DNA from: Polytrichum commune
Lineage: Eukaryota; Streptophyta; Polytrichopsida; Polytrichales; Polytrichaceae
Length of the DNA: 64,000 nucleotides
Reading direction: 5' to 3'
Assembly: GCA_950295325.1 (NCBI GenBank)
Contig: OX485805.1
Coordinates: 34,645,501-34,709,500 of the forward strand
The notes under the pieces are model-generated. The model had not been told where the DNA came from and did no database searches. It worked only from the letters and a program-made list of their open reading frames with translations. Each line of letters opens with the position of its first letter. Position 1 is the first letter of the stretch. The position numbers and the translations under genes are program-made. Below are positions 55,455 to 64,000 of the stretch, one piece after another.

Positions 55455-56815
55455 ATCTTCATCAGTGCCCGGGAAGTTTTTGGGCATAGTCGGTCAAGAT
55501 CCTAGTGATTCTAAATCCAATCGGTTACATGTTGACATCTTCCGGTTTTGCTATTATTCAATTTGAGGTGTATTCCATAGATTCCTTTAAAATGATCGGT
55601 ATTTTTCTTTAAGTCTCCAACTTCAACTGCTTATTTCTCAAACTTAACTACACTAAATAGGTAGATTAGTGTTGGAAACACTAATAGTCGACGAAAACGC
55701 TAAATGTAAATTGTCTCTATAGTGTTAGAACACTAAATGTCAACTCTAACACTATTTATACCAAGTAGTAACTTTAAATATTTACATGAGCGCATTTAGT
55801 GTTAGATGATATTTTGTAAATCTTCAAATGAAGAATTGAAGGAAGAAGAATGGGGCCATTCACGGTTGGGGTACTACTTTTGGGACAAAGGACTTAAGGA
55901 CTTTGTCGCATTGATCTTGGTTTTTATCATGATTTACTATTATTTGATCAATAAATTTTACATAAATAAGTAGATAGTTCATAAGCTTTATCAAGAAAGA
56001 TTTTTATTATTATTTAATAATCACCCTAAATCCTAAACCCTAAACCCTAGGCCACATCAGGGGCATTTTTTTGCTATTTAGGTGTGCATTGGTGGTCAAT
56101 TATTTCATGTTATGTATCTTGGTACCTTGGTAAAAGTGTCATGTGTCCATTCATATAAATTTTTTTGTCCAATTCTAATACTAAATGTTCCTTTTACGTG
56201 TGGCCGTGAGTATATGTATATTTGGACATGTTTGGTGCTACATGTAAAGTTGGGCAATTGCTATTCAATACATATTTGGTTCTATTGGTACACACTTGAA
56301 CGATGAGTGTGAGGAAAATTTTTGGAATCGTTTCGATTGATTCTTGTTGTCCTTTTCATTCCTTGATCCTAAGGTGAACAATTAAGACAACACTCCTGAA
56401 TGTCCTTTAAGGAATCAAAAGGATATCTTAGATGACCCTATTCCTTCTAAATTAACTTTGTCAGTGTACTCGATATGGAGTATGAAATGTAGGTATGATC
56501 CAAAATATGCTTCACAATACAAATCTAAGCATACCAAGCATGTGAAATTATCCAAAAAAGTCCGTTTTCCATTAGACGGCCAAAAGTAGTACCCCAACCG
56601 TGAATGGCCCCGAATATGAGAACCTCATAAAAGGTATAATTTGTTCAAACCCTATTCAAACACTAATTGTAATATTAGTTGAAAATTAGTGTTTTAGGTA
56701 ACTATTGCATCTAACACTAATCTTCATCTAACACTAATCTTCATCTAACACTAATCTACCTATTTAGTGTAGTTCATATGTAACTAACCGCCGGTTTTTC
56801 CTGAACACAAATCTT
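55455..56815. mobile_element. Three-level nested insertion in a CCGGTT-type repeat
   Basis: Outer layer: the CCGGTT-type dispersed repeat in minus orientation (55455-55650, continuing 56770-56800 as gttcatatgtaactaaccgc). Middle layer: 55651-56769, ends cactaaataggtagattagt and its inverse, flanked by TA on both sides; the uninterrupted repeat elsewhere shows the target was ...aacTAgttcatatg. Inner layer: 55852-56611, listed separately. Confidence 0.85.
55852..56611. mobile_element. Inner element with 32-bp near-perfect inverted ends (760 bp)
   Basis: The left ggggccattcacggttgggg and right ccccaaccgtgaatggcccc (plus strand) are perfect inverse matches that extend inward to tactacttttgg. GAAT lies directly outside both ends (55848-55851 and 56612-56615), a possible 4-bp target duplication. 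The interior includes cctaaaccctaaaccctagg near 56032-56050, a plant telomere-like run of two to three units. No transposase seen; superfamily not assigned. Confidence 0.75.
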
Positions 56816-57269
56816 CATCATACAATTCCTAGGATGCTACATGTAGCAGTGATTAAAAGCTCTTAAGAATGTATGACCATGGCTTGGCTTGACCAATGCG
56901 TTTGGTAACGGACATGTCTGTATAAATGCCTTGCTATCAACTATAGTACACATTCAATACCGACCTTGCCACTATCACGGTTCAATAGGTTGGGCGCCTA
57001 CCAGAGTCCTTAGCAAGGCTCCTTGCAATTTTGACCTAGTCCATCATAGTTATTTATTGAAACCAAGAACCCTCCTCGGTCTTTTGAAGGTTGTCTTTTC
57101 AGATTTTAGGTACAAATAATAAACTACTCCATATCTTTGGTCGCACCATTCCAACTTAATTTTTCTAAGTCACCTCTTCCGTGTTTTAATTTTGTCCCCA
57201 GAAGAGCATATTCTTTGTTATTTTTGGACAAATGATTTGTCCAAATATACTTAAATGCCAATTAACCCA

Positions 57270-58410
57270 CTTTATACTCGGGGTTGGATTGAGGGCCAGT
57301 CTGAACTCTAAGAATTTCAACCAATAAGATCGCTCTGTTTCATCAAATTTGTGACAAGAGCTTTATACTAGGGTTGGGCCGAAACATTTACTCAATTGGT
57401 GGTGTCCTTGGTTGCAAGAATCTGGTGCCAAATCTTCTAACTAGCTTGAAAGAATCGGGACAGAGGTTTTCCTCGGCACAAACTCTCAACATGGGCCAAA
57501 TTGGGCTCATGTGTTGGATGGTGAACATCTCTACTGTTGATTCATGGAAGGTTAATTCTGTACTAAAATATCCTCTCAAGAACATCGGGACCTAAAATTA
57601 GGCCTCATCAGGTTGGGACCAAAAAAAGTTGATAAAGCTAGGTTAGATTGACAATCAGGCCAACCCTAGCCCGTGTATAAAGTCACCCTTATGGACTCAA
57701 GATTGGAACCAAGCTTGAAGTTTGGTGTCTCAAATTGCTTAGAAAATTAGAATATTCTCTTGAGTGGATACTACGTACCAAGAATTGATGGGGAAATATC
57801 ACCACATTAATGCCACTTCATTCTTTCATTCTTGGAATTGGACCATGTGGAAGCTCCTTGGGTCCTTCTTTTGGCTCTCAATCTATAAGATTGCTCAATT
57901 TTAGAGTTTCAATTATGGAATTGGACCTAAGTTTAATCCACCCTTAGGATGAATTTACATTAAGGATTGGGTCTAAAAAACACGGGGTTCGAAACACCCT
58001 TTAATGGATCATCGTGTCGGACTCAAGATTAAATGCAAATTGAAGATTGGTTTCTTAAAGTAAGATGAGTAGTTTCTTGAGTGGGGATTGTTGAGATTTG
58101 GCACAAGAGTGAAGGCACATTAGCACGACTTCAATCTTTCATGCTTGGACTCAGACCCTAGTGGAAACTCCTTGGGGACACAAATTTTGCTCTCAACCAA
58201 TAGAATTGCTAAGTTTAAGATTTTTTTTGCTCTTGAACCCTAATGTAAAGACACCCTTAAGGCAGTTTTACATTAGGGTCTAGGTCTAGGTCAAGAATGC
58301 CACATTAGTGCGACTTCAGTCCTTCATACTTAGACTTAGACCCTAGTGAAAAATCTTTGGGTTCAAAACCAATAGGATTGCTCAATAGAGTTATGTGTTT
58401 AGCCCTTCAA
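57270..58410. repeat. Degenerate long tandem repeat
   Basis: Recurrent ordered motifs: cacattartgccacttca-type text at about 57803, 58119 and 58293, each followed by a ctttcat.cttgga segment, then tggaa.ctccttggg and an aat.ggattgctcaa segment. ggactcaagatt occurs at 57694 and 58021. Units of about 175-320 bp are strongly diverged. No gene. Confidence 0.6.
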
Positions 58411-58903
58411 AGAGGGACAAGAGCTTGGGTTTGATCCTTCTTTGAGAAGACTATTTATTAAGAGCTCATTAGCTTGTCGTACATTAGAGCCTATTTAGAC
58501 ACTTGGGTGAAACTTTTGTCACCTCTTTTTTACATCTCTCAAACTTTGAGAAAATTTTAGAATCCAAAATAGGGTATGTGCATGGACTAAAGTCCGCTGT
58601 CCTAAATCCCAGATCGACCTATGCAAGGCTAGCTTGGAACACACATCCTAGTAAGACAAGCTAGAAAGCCGGGTTTCATTAGCCCAACACCACTCTTTAT
58701 ATATGGCTAATGTAAGCATTAAGAAAACTTAGGTGACTTTATCTTTAACTGTCATAAACTCAAGGTTTGGGACTAAACCTTGAGTTTTCATCTCCTTTAC
58801 TTTATAAACAACTCTAATGTCATGGTTTCTTTGGCTCCGCCGGTTTGGCCTTGGACCCTTTAGAGTGTAAAGCCACCACGCTTGCCTTATTACTTATGAG
58901 ACA

Positions 58904-61900
58904 CTAACTTAGTCTCGGGCACGAACTTAGGTTCCTAGGCAGACAGACTCCCGGGAATCCCACCGCGAGCCAAGCAGCCCAATCCCACAGCTGCCATCGT
59001 TGCAGCGCCGCATCCGAAGTCCTGGTCACCGGAATCCGGCCCTCGAGAACATCAACCATGGTGTTTCTCAACGCAAACATCACGCTCTCGCCGCCCACCA
59101 TCTTCTCATACAACCGCTGCATGAACGCCCTGCACAGAGCGCTGTCCACGCTCCGAAGCGGCGCAAGCACTACGGGCACACCTGCCTGCAGGAAAGCCCG
59201 CGACATTCCAAGCAGCCCCTCCCCGGTTTTCGCCCCCAAGCCCACTTTGCAAGCTGACAACACGACCGCATGAGCGTTCATGGATCTCACGTCGTTGGCC
59301 ATGATCTCCGGGGTGAGGAATCCGAGGTTCTGAGCGTGTTGATGATGATTTGACGACGAGGTGTTGCGGCTTGTAGCTGGATCGGCTGCTTCGACATCGC
59401 CAGCTTCCACAGTACTAGCGCGGGACATGAACAGCACGCCTTGGGGGTACTCAGAGTTTACCTCGCCGTGACATGCGAAGTGACACCAGGAAGCCGACTT
59501 CATGACTGCAGTCACGTTCTTCAAGGTAGCCTGTTCTCGCGTGAGAGTAGTTACGACTGATGAGGCTTCGTCGTTAAGGGTACTCTTCGTCATGGTGGTA
59601 ATGGCGGCGATATCGGTGACCTCCTTGATCGAGTCGTCCAGAGGGACCTTGGCAACTCCCAACGGATTAGGATCAGCCACCAGTAGTATTGGGTTGGTTG
59701 TTGACGTTGTGGTCGTTGATGATGATCTTGAAGCAGTGTATTGGTGCGTGGCCCATCCGAGGGTGCGTAAGGAGGAGACCGTGCCGATGGGGTGCTTCTG
59801 GATCAAGTGCTTCGCCTTCTTGCCTGCAGGTTTGAGTGCTGCGAAGGGGACAAATGACAACCCCTGCAACAGTGCAGTTCCCAATGTATCAAGAGCTGTA
59901 GCCATGTTGTATTCCATGGTTTCGTGGAGAGATGATGGTTTTACGTATGGTAATGGTATATGTAGACGTGCCTAAATAGGTTACGTATCTTAATCGGACT
60001 CTCATATTTGAGTGGTATGTGGTTAGGCGTGGCTCCAACAACGGATACAAAAAGATGTGTTTAAAAGAGATTGGACTACATGTTCAGAATATTATAATCA
60101 TTCTAGGCTCCATACTCAACATAATTGGGGAGAGCTACATGACCATTTAATGAGCACAATAATCTTCACTTTGATAATGAATGAGATTTTCGTATCGGCT
60201 CCAAAAATTATGAGGAAAGTGGCTACGGCCTGGATTCGGATATGCTAACCATCTCGTACTAATCGAATGTTTCGTATCCTAATGGGCTACTCGGAAAAAG
60301 AAACCATTTAAGACCCATCTACCTTACGTGTCTACAATATGCTCAAAGGAAACAAGCTGACCATCAACAATAACGTACCTCATGTGGAATGAAGATGACT
60401 GGCTCCCCGTTGACCAACTGATCAGCAATGGGCTTGATGAGAATCCTATACAGGGCGTTTATTTTCTTGGCATCTGGATCTGGTCCGTTCCGTAGATCCT
60501 CAATTTGTCTCTCGAAGACAATTATGGCTTCAAACGCCTGTTGACTCTGGAGCATGAAGTCGTAGTGGGACTCCGACGTCCGTGGCCCGAACATCCACCT
60601 AAAATCCTCCAAAAATCCAGGAAGCTCGTCAGTGGCCAGGGAATTTTTGTAGTCAGCTAAGATATCAACAGAAAACATGGAGGGTAGAGTTGTTGATGCC
60701 TGGTTGGAGCTTGGGTCTTGCGTCCCGTAGCTATGCAGGACCCATATGAGCATATGGCGGCGTGTGAGAGAGTATTCCACAAATGTGACCATCTGAACCT
60801 CTGGATTTTGTTTTTTGATTGCATCTGCACTAACTGTCATGCAATGTTTTAAATGTCCCCATGCATACTCCTTGTCAAGGTCAAACCTCTTCCAGTCCAT
60901 TTTTTCCACGCTGTGATCATTAGAGAGACTATCGCCGTTCGTGTCCCTGAGCCACATCAGAAATAATTCAGCTTGTCTGTTCACAAGCGCTATTTTGATT
61001 TCAATTCTACCGCGCAATGGAACAGTTTTGAAATGCAGCGTGCAAAGTTTTCAAGATGAAGTATCACTTGTCTGAAAATTATTAAGAAGCATTGATTGAC
61101 CACATTAAGACGAATCAAATGCTTGTTTCATGTGAATGAGTAAGATTTTTGCTTCACCCAAATTTGCACCTTGCCTTCACGAGTTTCTCTAGATTGAATG
61201 TAAGGTCACGGCATCGCCCTTGCTCAGCAGCTATCAGAGCCTCCATAGCTTTGATCCCCTTTTCGCATTGATCAGTTGTCTGCATCACATTAGGAGATGA
61301 GCTTCTGATTAAGACTTATATGTAGATAATGGCAGAACGAGGATACACAAAGGCACGCTGCTTACCTATGCTTTCTCAGTATTAGTAATGTTTTCGCACT
61401 GCAATTTCAAAGCGCACCAATTGTGTTTTCCAAGTTGAACATAAGCAAAAGAAATCTACCAAAGAAAGTTAGTCCAAGTATGAAAATATGGAACGCGTAT
61501 CTAAAGTCGCTGTGGGAGTAAGATAATTTTTCTTGAAAAGGTGGAAAGAATAAATGAAAACATCTCATCCAGAAACTTTGATGTCTTCACAACATTGACG
61601 CCCTTGCAACTGTACTGAAATTTTAATGTCGTTGCTTGTGTTCTGCGAGAACATCAGAAGGAGGTTGAATCCTAAACCTGCTGATAAATTTGAAACAAGC
61701 AGGATTGCAGATTATTATAAAACATCTTCAATGATTCGAAGGTAATAATACGAAATTCGCTTGTCAAATTCCTTTCCATGAGGACCCGAGAACATGCATC
61801 GACGGCCTGCCTCAGTTCAGCCTCAGCCTCAGATAGTCGAGATTGCTCCATTAATGTTTCCCCCAGGGCTCCATGTAGTCTGCCAGCCAAGTACTCTTCA

Positions 61901-64000
61901 ACGGATCCATGTGCGTCCAATTCTTGCAGTCCTTCCCTGAACATTATCCACAATGTTTTCAGAGTCTACTAATGATTACACATATAGTGATTACACCCGG
62001 CCCACCTAATACTCCAATGAATTAAATCCCAATTAATATCGCACATAAGATCTGCACACAGGGTTTTATATATGAGTCGGTATTTTGAGTAATCCGGTAG
62101 GTCAGAACCACCTTGACTCTTAAACATCCAAAGTGACTAGTTCTCAAGCCACCAAAAAAGTTCACAGGTGTTAGAGTGACAGGGGTCACAGGCCAAAACC
62201 TCACCCCTTATGTCATGTATATATATTTTATGATCTTATGGTAATAGCTGCCTACTCAATTATCGTGTTGACATATTCATTCTTTAGCAGCAATAGCACG
62301 ACTATGGGCCGACATCGGAAAACTTAATGTTCATTACAGTATTGATTTCTAGAGCTATCAACAGAGGAAAAATAATGAAGAGAATGAGCAGGTTGGGCTT
62401 CTCATGACATCCTGTGGAACGTATTAGCCTGAGGAAATACATATGTTTACAGATATACGCAAACGAAGATATTCTAGCCTGTGTTATGAATGGGCGTCAT
62501 AACATTCTTAACCATCTGACGTGTAAGCAAACTGGATCAAATCCAGAAACTACACAATGCAAGTTGTTGTCTAGAAGAATCCGGAACGATTCAAATACCT
62601 GTAATAATTCTCTGCTGATAGAAAATTCCCCATGAGTGCAGCTAGATTCCCGCACGTCCAAGCTGCACTTGCAGCTCGGAAAGACAACTTGAGTTCCTTT
62701 GCAGCTTTCAAGGCTTCGCTACATATGGATTGTGCTCGTGGAAAATGACCACCGGATAGAAGTGCATCGCTCAGCCTCAAGGAAGTTGCGATCCAATTGA
62801 ACTTAACATAGAATTCGCAATGGCTGGATGAAAACTGTTCTTTAAGCAGTTTCACGGAAGTTTCTAGCTTACTGGTTGCAATCTTAAGGTGGTCATTCGT
62901 CCCGCAATTTGTACTGATCTGACCAGGGGATTTGCTTTTGCAGAGTTCCAGATATCCCTCAGCACCTAAGGAACACAAAGCACACAAGGCACACACGGTA
63001 AGATCTCGAGGTAAATGTGTATTGTGCACTGGTTCATTGATCCTGCATTGATCCAAAGACTCATAACTAGGAGCTATGCCGGCTGACGTCCAACGGAGGC
63101 CTTACGCTAATTATCGAATTTTTTATTTCTTGAAAAGTCCCAATTTCTAAATTGAAAGGCATTTCAGAAAGCGACTATCCAGGTCAGCACTGAAGGCGGA
63201 CTACAATACCACTGGTGCAGTTGTATTTCTAAGGTTTATATGTCGCAATTGTAAGAGGTTGTCATGGTATACATTCATAATATGAGCTCCTGAAAAAATT
63301 CGGAAACAATTTTACTGATAGTATATCAACCTGGTCTCGCCTAAACTTCAGCAATAAACTACACGTAAGTGTACAGCCATAATCTTACGGCTATCAATAA
63401 TGAGTAACAAATCATATCACCTCTTTGCATCTTGATCTAGTTAAAATAGGGCTCCTCACAATGCACTTGCACAATGCAAACCTTGTGAAAGATCAGATGG
63501 CTTGTGTAGAACAGTTGCCATGATGGCTCCATACAAGTTGAGGGCCTCATACCTTCGATAATGGCCGCGAGGACATTGTCGTCCTCCACAAGGACTGCAT
63601 TCTGCGTCAGAGTGTTTCGGGCATAATGGAGTTGTTTTTCTGCTTCAGGAATTTTCTTCTCATTCGTATACGTAGTTCCAAGCATGAGATGAAGGTTGAC
63701 TTTCGGACCAATCAATCTTTCCTCATCAGCCAACTTCAGAGCCTTTGTGCAACAATTGATCTTCTCCTCATTGTCTTCCAGCAAATCACACATTTGGATG
63801 TACTCCAGCAGAATTGCCATACAGATTTCTTTCAGCTTGGGGTTGGGCTGGTCAACAAACCACGAAACAAATTTTTGCAACATTGGCTTTGCTATACGAT
63901 GTTGAAAGTGCATTCTCAGCATCTCTACCATTCTATTCAAAGTGTATAGAGCAATCTCAACGTTTTCAAATGGAGTTACGGCTGATGCTGAAGAAGTCCC
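58904..64000 (-). CDS. TPR-CHAT protein (caspase-like/separase-like protease), 5' end outside window
   Basis: Exons in coding order: 64000(partial)-63553, 62965-62599, 61936-61678, [61455-61366], 61279-61170, 61006-60379, 59863-58904; all GT..AG with matching phases (1, 2, 0, 0, 2, 0). Without the bracketed exon the window encodes 923 aa plus stop. The upstream exons read as helical TPR-like repeats (ALKLADEERLIGPKVNLHLM, EALKAAKELKLSFRAASAAW, GRLHGALGETLMEQSRLSEA). The last exon is a CHAT domain: VPFAAL near its start, catalytic His in WCHFACHGE (coordinates ~59468-59470), catalytic Cys in VVLSACKVGLG (~59249-59251), then GLLGMSRAFLQAGVPVVLAP and a VD segment with an ALRNTM helix. CHAT proteases are clan-CD relatives of caspases and separase; TPRs usually bind regulators or substrates. 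An insertion rich in Ser, Asn and His (~residues 150-180 of the exon) separates the His and Cys blocks. The bracketed 90-nt exon ends in TAG. Substrate and role are unknown. Confidence 0.85.
59864..60378 (-). other. Last intron of the TPR-CHAT gene
   Basis: Donor GAG/gtacgt at 60379/60378, acceptor ctgttgcag/GGG at 59864/59863. It contains a copy of a dispersed repeat (59995-60300: ttgagtggtatgtggttagg, aaaagagattggactacatg) found also near 5650, 9800, 25650 and 43500. The intron falls exactly between the TPR-side linker (EPVIFIPHE) and the CHAT block GLSFVPFAAL. Confidence 0.8.
61366..61455 (-). other. 90-nt phase-symmetric exon ending in in-frame TAG
   Basis: Bounded by a good acceptor (tttctttggtag) and donor (gtaagc). 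The preceding exon ends in phase 0 (CAG/gtttag) and the following exon starts in phase 0 (gatgcag/ACAACT), so this exon reads in the TPR frame (ISFAYVQLGKHNWCALKLQC...). Its 30th and last codon is TAG. The other two frames also contain stops. Including it truncates the protein before the CHAT domain; skipping it leaves the full frame open. It could be a regulated poison exon, a single C-to-T (CAG to TAG) loss-of-function change, or an assembly error. Confidence 0.7.

Noticed and set aside
56032-56050. Interstitial telomere array
   Set aside because: Only two to three CCCTAAA-like units; too short to indicate a former chromosome end and explained as part of the inner nested element.
59502-59975. 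157-aa plus-strand frame
   Set aside because: Antisense shadow of the CHAT exon, whose catalytic motifs and splice phases are clear on the minus strand.

Overview
This is a window of plant nuclear DNA. It holds three spliced genes with GT..AG introns in a background of about 40% GC that is packed with short non-autonomous DNA transposons. A papain-like protease with a C-terminal granulin domain, and a protein ending in LPTEWTY of a plant-only family, both point to a land plant. The TPR-CHAT gene and the general look of the DNA suggest, weakly, a non-flowering lineage (bryophyte, lycophyte or fern). I cannot name the species.

Layout. 1-19800 has no gene. It carries diverged direct repeats, four members of a 500-bp Harbinger-like MITE family (10362, 12924, 16963 and a remnant near 17560), two tandem arrays grown from the ends of that MITE, a hAT-type element rich in TTACC (16066-16469) and a long foldback at 18833-18952 that looks like a small-RNA precursor. 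19800-22596 is a GC-rich leader plus a four-exon gene for a 501-aa regulatory-looking protein. 24300-26100 has local tandem and direct duplications. 28104-29349 is a cluster of TA-flanked MITEs, including three joined head to tail. 30694-31195 is another Harbinger-like copy. 35268-35804 is an internally deleted hAT element that still encodes the transposase dimerisation domain.

36385-42564 (minus strand) is a complete six-exon RD21-type cysteine protease of 487 aa. Its introns hold nested MITEs (intron 4), local duplications (intron 3) and a tandem array that repeats a copy of the exon-1 splice donor (intron 1). 42765-58900 has no gene but has many elements with clear target-site duplications: 8 bp at 45782-46159, TTA at 51685-52064, TA at 49511, 52407 and 53900, and a three-level nest at 55455-56800.

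58904-64000 (minus strand) is the 3' part of a gene for a TPR-rich protein ending in a CHAT (caspase-like) protease domain with its His and Cys in place. Exon phases fit throughout, but one 90-nt exon ends in an in-frame TAG. That exon is phase-symmetric, so skipping it leaves the frame open. This gene is the most interesting coding feature: the TPR-CHAT layout is shared with bacterial immune proteases such as Csx29. The three genes show no operon-like or functional link to one another.
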